A stretch of DNA of 46,746 nt from Candidatus Parcubacteria bacterium (GCA_023132155.1 JAGLYP010000017.1:1-46746); one strand, 5' to 3'. Positions 19,653-29,728 are shown, counted from the first letter of the stretch. A program made the numbers and translations. The notes: generated by a model from the letters alone, not told the origin.

Positions 19653-22600
19653 ATGAAAAATAAAATAATAATCGCTATCGGGATATTATTAATTTTTTTA
19701 ATCGGCGGCCTGGCCGCTTTTTTATTAATTGGCAAAGAAGGAGCCAAACAAAAAATTTCCGATTATTTAAGCCCGCGTCCTCAATACGCCCAGGCCTACA
19801 CGCTGGTAAACGATAAAATTTCGCAAGGCGCGAATATCGCCATTAACCTGCCGCCTGATGTAAACAGCGAGGAAGCCAAAACAAACATTGTGTTTACTCC
19901 GGAAATCAAGGGGCAATGGCTGGACAATGTTGAAGAGCAACAAATTATCTTTAAGCCGAAAACAAAGCTTATGGTTGGCAAATACTATTCAGTCGCATTG
20001 AATTCGCCCGCCGGTACGATTGGCAAAGATTTTTTAATAGACGAGGATCCTGAGATAGCGGCGGTTTTTCCTAAAAAAGATTCGGAAACCCATGAAAAAT
20101 CCGATATTACAATTATTTTTAACCGTCCGATGGTGCCTTTAACCACTCTTGATGTTGTGTATGAAAAAGATGTGCCGATAGAAATTAACCCGACAACAGA
20201 AGGAAAATTCAAATGGATTAGCACTAAAACATTGCAATTTCAACCAAGCGAAGCCTTAATGTCATCGGCCAATTACAGTGTTATTATAAAACCGTGTTTT
20301 ACTTCAATGGACGGTCTCTTGGTTAGTGAGATGACTCATAATTTTATTACCAGAAAACTTCGCTACGAATACGCGCATACAGGCAAAACCATCTACAACC
20401 AGCCGATCCGCGTTAAATTCAACCAGCCAATAGATATTGAGAAAACCGAGGATGAAATAAAACTGTTTAACACGACTACTAATAAAGAAATTGAATTTAT
20501 TGTTGAGTACGGCGTTAAAAAAACTTACGAGCCGCGGGACAAAAAATACACGGAAGAAAAAGACGAATCAACGCTGTTGATTTATAATAAAAAAGACCGG
20601 CATGGGCGGAAAAAACTTTGGGATTTTACCAATAATTATGAATTAACAATTAACAAAGCCTACCCTGCGCTAGGCGATATTATTATTGAAGCGCCTAAAC
20701 AAATTAACATTAATGTTACGGATATCATCAGCGGCATCAGCGCTACATCGGACCAAACAAATTTCGCCGCGCAAGATTTTTTTGACGCCCAAGGCAAATT
20801 GATAGTTGACTTTTATGAAAATATTAATCTTGATAAAAGCAAAATAGAATCTGATAAACTTGTTTCCATTGAATATGGGGAAAAATGCAAAGAGTCGGAA
20901 AACGATTATTATTATGCCAAAACATCCGAATGCGAAAAAATTCCGGACAAGGCGCGGATATATCTTACTTTCAAAAGTAATGAGGTGAATTATTCCGAAA
21001 ATCTGGAAATCGTATTTAAAAAAATCATCAATCTTGACGGCTTGCAAATCAATAAAGAAAAAATTATTGAATACGCCAAGGCTATTCCTAAATTGCGAAT
21101 TCATTCCACTATTCCGGCGGACGAGGCGGGCAGTGGCAGCCTAACCGAACTCATAATCTGTGGCAATAGCCCGCTTACCGCTCCTGCCAAAGAAGATATA
21201 GACGATTATTTAACCGTTAGCCCCGAGTATGAATATAAAAGCTGGAATAAGCCGGTATTGGTGCCGAAAAATTATAGCGGGACATATTATAAATGCAAGC
21301 GAGGAGAATTTGAAAGCAGAATTAAATACGGGCTGATGCCTAAAACTGAATATACCGTTAATATTAATGTAATTGATCATTTTAACAATAAAGATTCACG
21401 CGTTGTTAAATTCACGACCGGACCAATGCCGAAAATGTATCTGAATTTTTATCATTTTCAAAAAGATTACACGGTTACGGTTCCGGACAAAACAAAACTG
21501 ACTTATGCTGTTGAAAATATGGAATTTGTTAATTTGCATATTTGCAAATTAACGGCTGATGATATGCTCAAACACCTGCAAAATAAACCGAAATACTGGG
21601 AATCGGCATCCGTAATAAATGATTGCGCTGAAATAAAACAAGATAAAATTGAATTGCCTAAACGTTTTTGGATAAAAAATTATTTTCAAGTTAATTTAAA
21701 AGATTATTTTGAAGATACGCGCGGCCATTATGTTTTAACGTTCTCTCATCCAAAATATGTTCATCGTTACAAAAAAGAACAAAAAGTAAACGAAAGAACC
21801 TATATCACTGTAACAAACCTGAATGTTGTTGAAAAAAAGATTAATATTAACGAAAGATACGTGGATCATAATGGTAATCGTCCGGAAAGAAATCTCACAG
21901 GTGAACAAAAATCCTCAATTAATAATCTTTATTGGGTTACCGATTTGATTGATTTAAAACCAATCAAAAACGCGCGAGTGGAATTATATCAAGAACAAAA
22001 AGATAAAACAGTTGTTAGGGCGGCGACCTTTTATACTAACGACTCCGGTATAGCCGAAACAACAGCGGCTAATAAACTCATTGGCGCCGTAATAAGCGAT
22101 GACAATGGGAACGACGCTATTGTTATGGCTTATTATAATAAATTCGGATATAGCGGTTCAGCTTATAACGCGCAAAAAATTTATCTTTACACTGATCGGC
22201 CGATTTATCGTCCGGGGCACGAGGTGCATATAAAAGGGCTTTACCGCGTCGGCTTTGACGGTGATTATGAAATTTTTAAGGAAAAAAAAATTCCCATAAC
22301 TATTTTTAACAGTAAAAATGAAGAAATTTACAAGGATGCGCTGGATATCAATGACTTCGGCACCTTTAATGCTAAAATCATATTAACCAAAGAAGCGCCG
22401 CTCGGTAAATACAGAATCAAAGCCAAGAACACTTATTCCTATTTTGACGTAGAAGAATATGTGCCGGCGCCGTTTAAAATAGAAACAAAAATTGACAAGG
22501 AGGAATATATGTCGGGTGATACTTTTACGCTTGATATTGAGGCCGGCTATTATTTTGGTGTGCCATTGGACGGCGGGGAAATTACTTACAGTATCGGCAG

Positions 22601-25600
22601 TCAAAATTATCATTTTGATAAATACGAAGGCGAATATTTTAATTTTGGCAATAGTTGGCACAGGTGCTGGTGGGGATGCGATTATAATGATAAATTTATT
22701 TTAAGAAATAAAGCGGAATTAGACGCAAATGGCAAAGTGCAAATTAGCTACAAGCTTGATTTTAATAAATTATTCGGCCAGGACGAAGAGCGAAAAAGTA
22801 AAATTTTTGTTGTTTATATTACCGCTAAAAATGAGAATGGACAATCAGTTTCAGCGCAAAAATCTTTTATCGTCCATAACGCGGAATTTTATTTAGGGCT
22901 AAAAACTGACAAATCTTTTCTGGGCAAAAACGAATCTTTTGAACTTAAAATCAAATCCGTTGACACTGAAGGCAAAGAGCTGAGCGTTAATAATATTGAT
23001 TTAACAATCAACAAAATGGAGTGGGTAAGAAATAGGCGCAAAGAAGTGGACGGCGGTTATTATTATAAGTGGGAGAAAAAATTAACGCCGATTGAACAGA
23101 AAAAGATCTCAACCGACAAACAAGGCAATTGGCGCGGTGATTTTTCCATAAAAGAAGAAGGGCAATTTGAAATTGTCATTAAAGCTACTGACAAAAGAGG
23201 CAATACGGCTAACGCTCATTATAATCTTTATGTTTATGGAGAAAAACGAGTTGACATAGAACCGAGCAATGATGATACGCTTGATTTGGCAGTTGAAAAA
23301 ACAAATTTAAACGTCGGCGATCAAGCCAGTTTTATAATCAAATCTCCATACAAGAACGCCAAGGCTTTGGTTTCAATTGAAAGAGGCAAAATATTTGATT
23401 ATGAAATTATAGATGTTAATCAGGGTCTGTATAATTATCGCTTTGATATAATTGAAGAATATATTCCTAATATTTACGCTTCAGTCGTCTTAGTATCGCC
23501 CGAACCGGATGTAAAGTATAATAAAATTCAATTCAATATTAATACCGAAAAGAAAACTTTGGATATTCAAATTAAGCCGAATAAACAACATTATTTACCC
23601 GGCGAAGAAGTTATTCTTGATTTTGATGTTAAAAATAGTTCCGGCCAAGGAGTTAAAACAGAGTTATCGGTGGCAGTGGCGGATTTAAGCGTCTTGGCTT
23701 TGAAAGGCAACCCGAAAAAAAATCCGATAATGTTTTTCTATGGCGGTTTGCCATTAACCGTTTCCACAGCCGCTAATCTAAAAAGCGTTTTGCATGAAAT
23801 TGAATTAGAAAATAGCGCTGATAAAGCTTTAAAAACTGGCAGAAAGGGCGGCGGCGGGGCCGAATCCGAAGACCTTGCTAAAAAGAAAAGAGGAATATTT
23901 AAAGACACTGCCCTGTGGCGCGCGGTTATAGTTACGAATGAAGCAGGTAAGGCAAACATAAAATTCAATTTGCCGGATAATCTGACTACCTGGCAAATAG
24001 AATCAATCGGATTGACTAAAGACACTAGGCTAGGAGTAAGTTATAAAGAAATAACCAGCCGCAAACAGCTAATGCTAACGCCTCTAAAACCGCGCTTTAT
24101 CATTCCTGGTGATAAATTTTCAATCGGAGCCAAAGTTTATAATCAAACAGGACAACACCAACGATTTGATATCAGATTGGCAGACTCAAGTTTTAATTTA
24201 GAAGATGATTTAAATAAAAGCCTTGTCCTAAAAGACGGAGAATCAAACACGATATATTTTAATGTATCAGCTCCTCAAGACAAGCAAGACGGCATTCATA
24301 GATTTACGGTTTCCGCTCAAGACAATATTCATGAAGACACAGTGGAAAAAACAATTAAAATCAGACGTAATGACACTTATGAGGCGGTTGCCACGGCAGG
24401 TTATACAAAGAACGACAAGGCAAGCGAATATATATTCTTGCCCGGCAACATTATTAAAGACAAAGGTGAACTAACAATTAAAACCAGCGCCACGCTAGCC
24501 GTATTTTTAAGCGACGCTTTGAATTATATGCTTGCTTTTCCTTATGGCTGCAGCGAACAAATCGCCAGTAAACTAAGCACGATTGCAGTTATTAAAAAAG
24601 GTTTAAATCTTGAAAATATCGGCGATAAATTTGAACTTAAAAAAATTGAATACGAGGACCAAACTTACACCATTGAGGAATTGGTTGAAATCGGACTGAA
24701 TAAATTATATCAAAACCAAAGAAGCGACGGCGGTTTTACTTATTATGATTACGGACAATCAAATTTTTATTTAACCCTGCACCTTGTAAATACTTTTAAG
24801 CAGTTGCGTGAGGCCGGCTATAAAATTGATAAAGAAAGACTGGAAAAAGCTTATAATTTTTTAGAAAATAAAATTAATTATGATCATAGCTTTTACGATA
24901 ATAAAAATACCGTCATTCTTACGGCTTACACTTTGTCCCAATGGCAAAATATTAAACCGTTAAGCAAAATATTAATTGACAGGATTAAAAAAATTGAATG
25001 GGATGAAAAATTTATTCTGGAAAATATTAGTAATACATCTCTTGTTCATTTGGCTATGCTGTTAACTAATAATCCTAAAATTTTTAATTTCAATTATAAA
25101 CAAAAAATTTTTAATACCTTGGAAAATCGTATTGAAATAGATTCCCGCGGATCTTATTTGTCAAAAAATAAAACCTGGCTTTGGCAATACTATGAAACTC
25201 CGATTAAAAATACGGCCTTACTTCTTAAAGCTTTAACCAAGGACAAGCGCGATAACGCCATCTTGGATGGTATAATGCGCTGGCTGCTTAGAAGCCGCAA
25301 CAAGGACGGAGCTTGGGGTTCAAGCAACAATACTTTAAGCGTGGTTGACGCCTTTGCTGATTATCTTCTCTGGCAGGAGGAGAATAAATCCGATTTTGAG
25401 CTTAGAGTCGCGCTTGACAATAAAGAGATTGGCCGATTTGACTACGGCCCGGCTAATATACTGCAACAAGATACTATTGTCACGCCGCTGAATAAAATGC
25501 AATTCGGCGTTATGACTCCTCTGGTATTCAACCGGACCAACCGCAACAAGCTTAATAATAATTTTTACTACGATATTTCGCTTAAATATTTTCTGCCCAT

Positions 25601-26111
25601 TGACACGGTTCCGCCGCGCGACGAAGGCTTTACTATTACGCGTGAGTTATACGCTCTTGATGATGAAGAATATAAACGGCCGGTAACAGTTGCTAAAGTC
25701 GGAGATATTTTGCGCGGACATATCAAAATAATCACGCCCAAGGCAAGGAACTTCGTGTCAATAGAGGATTTTATTCCGGCCGGTGTTGAGTTGATTAATT
25801 TTAATTTGGATACTGAAAATGAAGCGGCTTTAACCGGTAAAAAACCAAGTGATAAAAATATTTATGGTTACCGCGGCGGCAACTGGCACGACTGGCAGCG
25901 CAGCCGGCAAATTCGTCCCGATGCCGTGGAGATGCGCGACGACCGTTTGTTTTTATTTAAAGAAAGATTATCCGCCGGCACTTATACATACGAATACTAT
26001 GTTCGTGTTTTAATCCCGGGCAAATTTCATCATTTGCCGGCTGTGGCTTCGGAAATGTATTTTCCGGAGAATTTTGGGAGGACGAGAGGCGGGTGGTTTG
26101 AGGTTGAGTAG
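19653..26111 (+). CDS. Bacterial alpha-2-macroglobulin family protein
   Basis: A 2152-residue envelope protein of the protease-trapping alpha-2-macroglobulin family. One N-terminal membrane segment (about 4-27) without a lipobox cysteine anchors it outside the membrane. About 800 residues of beta-sandwich (Ig-like/MG-like) repeats follow, then the characteristic MG segment KIYLYTDRPIYRPGHEVHIK near 842. The thioester motif PYGCSEQ places Cys1633 and Gln1636; the alpha/alpha thioester domain runs from there to about 1920, with repeated GGFTYYDYG and GAWGSSNNT helices. It is longer than the 1653-residue E. coli homologue, mainly in the N-terminal part. A PBP1C gene lies close by, the usual partner in peptidoglycan repair. 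The presence of Cys and Gln means the covalent trap should be functional. Confidence 0.93.
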   Translation: MKNKIIIAIGILLIFLIGGLAAFLLIGKEGAKQKISDYLSPRPQYAQAYTLVNDKISQGANIAINLPPDVNSEEAKTNIVFTPEIKGQWLDNVEEQQIIFKPKTKLMVGKYYSVALNSPAGTIGKDFLIDEDPEIAAVFPKKDSETHEKSDITIIFNRPMVPLTTLDVVYEKDVPIEINPTTEGKFKWISTKTLQFQPSEALMSSANYSVIIKPCFTSMDGLLVSEMTHNFITRKLRYEYAHTGKTIYNQPIRVKFNQPIDIEKTEDEIKLFNTTTNKEIEFIVEYGVKKTYEPRDKKYTEEKDESTLLIYNKKDRHGRKKLWDFTNNYELTINKAYPALGDIIIEAPKQININVTDIISGISATSDQTNFAAQDFFDAQGKLIVDFYENINLDKSKIESDKLVSIEYGEKCKESENDYYYAKTSECEKIPDKARIYLTFKSNEVNYSENLEIVFKKIINLDGLQINKEKIIEYAKAIPKLRIHSTIPADEAGSGSLTELIICGNSPLTAPAKEDIDDYLTVSPEYEYKSWNKPVLVPKNYSGTYYKCKRGEFESRIKYGLMPKTEYTVNINVIDHFNNKDSRVVKFTTGPMPKMYLNFYHFQKDYTVTVPDKTKLTYAVENMEFVNLHICKLTADDMLKHLQNKPKYWESASVINDCAEIKQDKIELPKRFWIKNYFQVNLKDYFEDTRGHYVLTFSHPKYVHRYKKEQKVNERTYITVTNLNVVEKKININERYVDHNGNRPERNLTGEQKSSINNLYWVTDLIDLKPIKNARVELYQEQKDKTVVRAATFYTNDSGIAETTAANKLIGAVISDDNGNDAIVMAYYNKFGYSGSAYNAQKIYLYTDRPIYRPGHEVHIKGLYRVGFDGDYEIFKEKKIPITIFNSKNEEIYKDALDINDFGTFNAKIILTKEAPLGKYRIKAKNTYSYFDVEEYVPAPFKIETKIDKEEYMSGDTFTLDIEAGYYFGVPLDGGEITYSIGSQNYHFDKYEGEYFNFGNSWHRCWWGCDYNDKFILRNKAELDANGKVQISYKLDFNKLFGQDEERKSKIFVVYITAKNENGQSVSAQKSFIVHNAEFYLGLKTDKSFLGKNESFELKIKSVDTEGKELSVNNIDLTINKMEWVRNRRKEVDGGYYYKWEKKLTPIEQKKISTDKQGNWRGDFSIKEEGQFEIVIKATDKRGNTANAHYNLYVYGEKRVDIEPSNDDTLDLAVEKTNLNVGDQASFIIKSPYKNAKALVSIERGKIFDYEIIDVNQGLYNYRFDIIEEYIPNIYASVVLVSPEPDVKYNKIQFNINTEKKTLDIQIKPNKQHYLPGEEVILDFDVKNSSGQGVKTELSVAVADLSVLALKGNPKKNPIMFFYGGLPLTVSTAANLKSVLHEIELENSADKALKTGRKGGGGAESEDLAKKKRGIFKDTALWRAVIVTNEAGKANIKFNLPDNLTTWQIESIGLTKDTRLGVSYKEITSRKQLMLTPLKPRFIIPGDKFSIGAKVYNQTGQHQRFDIRLADSSFNLEDDLNKSLVLKDGESNTIYFNVSAPQDKQDGIHRFTVSAQDNIHEDTVEKTIKIRRNDTYEAVATAGYTKNDKASEYIFLPGNIIKDKGELTIKTSATLAVFLSDALNYMLAFPYGCSEQIASKLSTIAVIKKGLNLENIGDKFELKKIEYEDQTYTIEELVEIGLNKLYQNQRSDGGFTYYDYGQSNFYLTLHLVNTFKQLREAGYKIDKERLEKAYNFLENKINYDHSFYDNKNTVILTAYTLSQWQNIKPLSKILIDRIKKIEWDEKFILENISNTSLVHLAMLLTNNPKIFNFNYKQKIFNTLENRIEIDSRGSYLSKNKTWLWQYYETPIKNTALLLKALTKDKRDNAILDGIMRWLLRSRNKDGAWGSSNNTLSVVDAFADYLLWQEENKSDFELRVALDNKEIGRFDYGPANILQQDTIVTPLNKMQFGVMTPLVFNRTNRNKLNNNFYYDISLKYFLPIDTVPPRDEGFTITRELYALDDEEYKRPVTVAKVGDILRGHIKIITPKARNFVSIEDFIPAGVELINFNLDTENEAALTGKKPSDKNIYGYRGGNWHDWQRSRQIRPDAVEMRDDRLFLFKERLSAGTYTYEYYVRVLIPGKFHHLPAVASEMYFPENFGRTRGGWFEVE

Positions 26112-26121
26112 AAAAATTTTA

Positions 26122-26160
26122 TAAAAAAAACAACCCTAACATTAATGGGCTGTTTTTTTA
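26122..26160 (+). terminator. Terminator of the alpha-2-macroglobulin gene
   Basis: AACAACCC and GGGCTGTT pair with one mismatch around TAACATTAAT, with an A-run before and seven T after. It may also serve the convergent small gene ending at 26171. Confidence 0.7.
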
Positions 26161-26170
26161 ATAGCTATTT

Positions 26171-26446
26171 TCACTTATTCCTTTCTTCCGCTCTTAAACG
26201 ATAGGCAACATCTTCAACAACTGTTAATTTAGATTTTTTCATAATTTCCCTTACTGCACGTGGGATATCGTCGAGATAATGAAAAATTACATTTTGAGCT
26301 TTAATTCCCTTGGTTCTGTTTGCCTCAATAGATACATTTCCTGATGTCCAACAAGGAATTTGACCATTTTTTCTTCCTATTTTTTCAGGGAGATCATTTG
26401 TCCAAAATCTAATTTTAATAGCAATGGTTTTATTATCTTTTGCCAT
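26171..26446 (-). CDS. Unknown small protein
   Basis: The 91-residue basic protein begins TIAIKIRFWTNDLPEKIGRK and has a CWTSGNVSIEANRTKGI centre, a predicted small alpha/beta fold. I recall similar short proteins in Patescibacteria (AIKIRFWT...W.SG.V.IE.N..HGI) but cannot name the family or function. It is a single gene, convergent to the macroglobulin gene. Confidence 0.65.
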   Translation of the reverse strand: MAKDNKTIAIKIRFWTNDLPEKIGRKNGQIPCWTSGNVSIEANRTKGIKAQNVIFHYLDDIPRAVREIMKKSKLTVVEDVAYRLRAEERNK

Positions 26447-26817
26447 AATATTTTAAGTTAGTTTATTAGAAATAATATATTTTTATAATAGAAAAAAATA
26501 AATTAAAAATCAAGCATTTTTTATTTTTTGCTTATTTTTTTGCTAATATAACAATTTTGAACTATGATTTTTTTGATTATTATAATGGGCTATGATTGTT
26601 TTTTTATTATCCGCATAAGAACCCGCAAATTTTTGTTTGTCGCGCATAATCGTAGGAACAGGGCACTGCCCTGTTCTGTCCGTGGTATATTACCCTGTTT
26701 GCGCCATATTATTTTATCCGCGGTTTTATAATTTTTGTTATAAAATTTATCATTTTTTTGTTTTTCACGCGCCGAACAGGGCAGTGCCCTGTTCCTACGG
26801 TTTAATATTATCCAAAA
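26447..26817. other. Intergenic region with a REP doublet
   Basis: No gene seen; apparent reading frames here only translate the repeat. It contains the downstream copy of the REP doublet (26650-26800) and AT-rich flanks. Confidence 0.6.
26650..26800. repeat. REP doublet, copy downstream of the transposase gene
   Basis: Two inverted palindromes, GTAGGAACAGGGC-ACT-GCCCTGTTC (26652-26676) and its mirror ending GTTCCTACGG (26774-26800), are separated by about 97 bases. The whole unit is repeated, highly similar, at 27072-27220 inside the transposase gene. Confidence 0.9.
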
Positions 26818-27477
26818 TCACATATACAAATTTTCTAAATTATTTCTATCAATTTCCCATTTCAACGGATTATCCATAATATATTGCCTGATTCTATTTA
26901 ATTCATTATTGTTTTGTATAATTCTGTCATGAAATCTGGATTGCCATGCAAATCCTGTTTCGTAAAATTTACGGTTAGCGGTTTTTGTTATAATTGATTT
27001 AAATGAACCGATAATTGTAGAAATTGATTTTGGCGTAACATGCCCGAATATTGAATAATCATCATCCGTATCCGTAGGAACAGGGCACTGCCCTGTTCTG
27101 TCCGTGGCATTGCATTGCCTTCGCCATATTATTTTATCCGCGGTTTTATAATTTTTGTTATAATATTTATCGTTTCTGCGTTTTTCACGCGCCGAACAGG
27201 GTAGTGCCCTGTTCCTACGGTTGTCAATTTCAATTATTCCGTGAATGTGGTTTGGCATTATTACAAATTTATCTAATTTTATAAATTGAAAATGATTGGG
27301 AATTTCTAAATAAAATTTTTCCGCGATTTTTCCAATTTTTGATAATTGCATTTTTTCGTTTTTTATATTGCCAAAAAACATTTCCCTGTTTTTACAACAA
27401 ATCGTTATAAAATAAAAACCGTCTTGCGAATAGTCGTATCCTTTGCGTCTGTATTGTTTTTGTGATTTATATTGCAT
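26818..27477 (-). CDS. REP-associated tyrosine transposase (Y1/HUH, IS200-like)
   Basis: The 219-residue protein has the single-strand-DNA transposase HUH motif HIH (residues 77-79, in MPNHIHGII), an N-terminal DGFYFITICCKNR strand, and the C-terminal helix RIRQYIMDNP whose Tyr199 is the likely nucleophile; FAWQSRFHDRII precedes it. Members of this group (RAYTs) are flanked by palindromic REPs, as here. Residues about 87-136 are encoded by a REP doublet lying inside the gene and have no resemblance to a structured part of the enzyme (they include RTGQCPVPT and RNRALPC). The frame stays open, so a functional enzyme with an extended loop is possible. Confidence 0.9.
   Translation of the reverse strand: MQYKSQKQYRRKGYDYSQDGFYFITICCKNREMFFGNIKNEKMQLSKIGKIAEKFYLEIPNHFQFIKLDKFVIMPNHIHGIIEIDNRRNRALPCSAREKRRNDKYYNKNYKTADKIIWRRQCNATDRTGQCPVPTDTDDDYSIFGHVTPKSISTIIGSFKSIITKTANRKFYETGFAWQSRFHDRIIQNNNELNRIRQYIMDNPLKWEIDRNNLENLYM
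27072..27220. repeat. REP doublet embedded in the transposase coding sequence
   Basis: Palindromes at 27074-27098 and 27194-27220 match those at 26652 and 26774; the spacer also matches over most of its length. The insertion keeps the transposase frame open. Confidence 0.9.
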
Positions 27478-27526
27478 TTGATTTTTTTGTATTTCCCGTT
27501 AAAACGCAAATTTTTTGTCGCACATA

Positions 27527-27558
27527 CCGTAGGAACGCGCCACGGCGCGTTCCTACGG
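27527..27558. repeat. Perfect 32-base REP-like palindrome
   Basis: CCGTAGGAACGCGC-CACG-GCGCGTTCCTACGG. It lies between the PBP1C gene end and the transposase start, and has the GTAGGAAC/GTTCCTAC ends of the REPs with a different core. It may also terminate the PBP1C transcript. Confidence 0.85.
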
Positions 27559-27565
27559 TTATTTT

Positions 27566-29677
27566 TTATTCCTCATCAACAAAAACTACAACTTCCTCCA
27601 CCTTGCTATCAGGCGCAACAGCCTTAATCGTATAGCCACCCGCATCAACCGGCGAAAAAACCGCCTCCCCGCCTTGCTTAAAAAATTCCCCCTCAATATA
27701 CCACTCTACTTCACGACCGGATCTCAAAGGAATTCCCATACCCTCTTCCAATAAAAATACATCACCATCATGCGGATTTATAATTAAGTTGTCATCCAAC
27801 AATAAATTAACATGCTCAAAATAATCATCTCCCGGCAAACCGTAAACCAAACTGCCGTCTTCATCAAATTCCGTAATTAAATCAAACACAAAAGGCGTTT
27901 GTTTGTTATATTCGGAATTATATAATAAATTCATAATATCCTGCCAGACGCGTCCGGCACCGTTTTGGCCGGAAATCCTGTCCATTGGCGTATTAGCGCT
28001 ATTGCCGACCCAGACTCCGACCAGAAAGTCGGAAGTATAGCCGATAGTCCAGCTGTCGTGGAAATCACGCGAAGTCCCGGTCTTAACCGCGTAGTTTGAA
28101 TGCGGAAGATTAAGGTTGCTTTTCATACCGAATTGTTCAATCCCTGTCTTTCTGTCAGACAAAATTTTGTTGATTAGCTGCACATACTGTTCTTCAACAA
28201 TTTTTTTATCTTGCCTAAAGTCCGATGTCGTTCTGTAATCAGGCCATCCGCCGTTAAGATATAAATTTAGAGGTTTTAGATAGCCTTCATTAGGAAAAAT
28301 TGTAAAATAATAAGATAATGCCAAAAGATCCATTTCCAAACCGCCCAAGGCTATGCTCAGTTGATAATTTTCAATCGGCTGTATTGGCGCAAATGCCAAA
28401 TCAGACAATAAAAATTCAGAAAAATTATTAATGCCTACATATTCAAATACTTTTACCGTCGGCACGTTCAAACTGTTGGACAAGGCATAATGCAAATCAA
28501 CCTCGCCCCTGTATTCATAGTCGTAATTTTTCGGATAAAAAGCAAAGCCTGACTGAATAGTATATTTATATTCTTTGTCTTCAACACTGGTAAACGGCCT
28601 TAAATCTTTTTCAAATCCTTTAAGATAAATAAAAGGCTTGACTGTTGATCCAATCGGTCGAGGCCGCGCAGCCATATTTATTTGGCAGCCGCGCGCGTCA
28701 AGCGCCGGATCCGGCGTTCCGACAATGGCAAGAAGCTCGTTCTCCGGCAGTTTGATAACCGCCACTGCGCCGTTAGCCGCGTCTTTTTCAATTAATATTT
28801 GTAAATTCTTTTGCAATAATTCGCGGATATTGCCAGTAAGCGAATGATTAATGGTTAACCGATTATGCTCAGCGCTCGCGATTCCCATATTTTCCAATTC
28901 AAAATAACTGTTTTTACGCGTATAATCGGCAAACGCGGACAAGCGCTGTTTTTTTTCGCTTTCTTTAATAACAAAATTTTGGCTTGAGTCAACACCCAAT
29001 CGCTGTGATAGGCGCGATATCCCATCTTTAATATTAGCGCTAAAAGGATTTGCGTGAGACGGATTGCTGACAGCGGCCAATAATTGCGTTATCTGAATAT
29101 CGCTTAGCATTTCCGGCGCAACTCCGAAATACAGGCGGGAGGCGCTTTTAATCCCCTGTATTTTATTGCCAAGATAAATTGAGTTAACATACATTTGTAA
29201 AATTTCATCTTTGCTTAAACGCGCTTCCAGGCAAAACGCGTAAATAGCTTCCCTGAATTTATTTTTCAAGTTTCTTTCCGTTTCAGTTGCTAAAATAATT
29301 TTAACCAGTTGCTGGGTAATTGTGCTGGACGTTAGATTATTTCTTCCAAAAATATAATTTTTAAAGGCGCGCAAAGTGCTTACAGGATTAATTCCCGGGT
29401 GATAATAAAAATATTTATCTTCTTTGGCAAGAAGCAGCCGTTTAAATTCATCAGGCGCTTGATTACTGTATTCGGCCCGATAACCAAGAGCATTAGGCTT
29501 AAGATAAATAAGTTCGCCTTGGCGATCATATATAGCGGCTGACTGGCGCGTTTGATAAACGCTTTTAATTTCGTCTGCTAAATTTTTACTTTTATACAAA
29601 AAACCAACCGACAAAAATGCAAACAACGCCAAGCAAAACATCGCAACTTTCTTTTTTGTTAATTTATTGAATTGCAT
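27566..29677 (-). CDS. pbpC: Penicillin-binding protein 1C (class A, bifunctional)
   Basis: Peptidoglycan glycosyltransferase/transpeptidase at the outer face of the membrane. The 703-residue protein has an N-terminal membrane segment (about 9-27), a GT51 domain (about 50-230; EDKYFYYHPGINPVSTL with the catalytic Glu, then ITQQLVKI), and a transpeptidase domain with the motifs STVK (about 344), SNSLN and KTGTS (about 532). A short C-terminal beta domain (about 615-703) is the BiPBP_C type. This C-terminal domain and the nearby alpha-2-macroglobulin gene identify PBP1C, as in the E. coli yfhM-pbpC pair, although here the two genes converge. Confidence 0.92.
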   Translation of the reverse strand: MQFNKLTKKKVAMFCLALFAFLSVGFLYKSKNLADEIKSVYQTRQSAAIYDRQGELIYLKPNALGYRAEYSNQAPDEFKRLLLAKEDKYFYYHPGINPVSTLRAFKNYIFGRNNLTSSTITQQLVKIILATETERNLKNKFREAIYAFCLEARLSKDEILQMYVNSIYLGNKIQGIKSASRLYFGVAPEMLSDIQITQLLAAVSNPSHANPFSANIKDGISRLSQRLGVDSSQNFVIKESEKKQRLSAFADYTRKNSYFELENMGIASAEHNRLTINHSLTGNIRELLQKNLQILIEKDAANGAVAVIKLPENELLAIVGTPDPALDARGCQINMAARPRPIGSTVKPFIYLKGFEKDLRPFTSVEDKEYKYTIQSGFAFYPKNYDYEYRGEVDLHYALSNSLNVPTVKVFEYVGINNFSEFLLSDLAFAPIQPIENYQLSIALGGLEMDLLALSYYFTIFPNEGYLKPLNLYLNGGWPDYRTTSDFRQDKKIVEEQYVQLINKILSDRKTGIEQFGMKSNLNLPHSNYAVKTGTSRDFHDSWTIGYTSDFLVGVWVGNSANTPMDRISGQNGAGRVWQDIMNLLYNSEYNKQTPFVFDLITEFDEDGSLVYGLPGDDYFEHVNLLLDDNLIINPHDGDVFLLEEGMGIPLRSGREVEWYIEGEFFKQGGEAVFSPVDAGGYTIKAVAPDSKVEEVVVFVDEE

Positions 29678-29682
29678 ATACG

Positions 29683-29715
29683 TTTGTCATTGCGAGCTCG
29701 CGAAGCAATGACAAA
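29683..29715. repeat. Intergenic hairpin repeat
   Basis: TTTGTCATTGC and GCAATGACAAA pair around GAGCTCGCGAA. It lies in the 51-base gap between the glycosyltransferase and PBP1C genes and probably acts as a terminator on one strand. Confidence 0.75.
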
Positions 29716-29728
29716 AAATTAGAAACTC

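Noticed and set aside
26637-26879. 80-residue + strand reading frame downstream of the transposase
   Set aside because: It merely translates the REP doublet and runs into the transposase gene.
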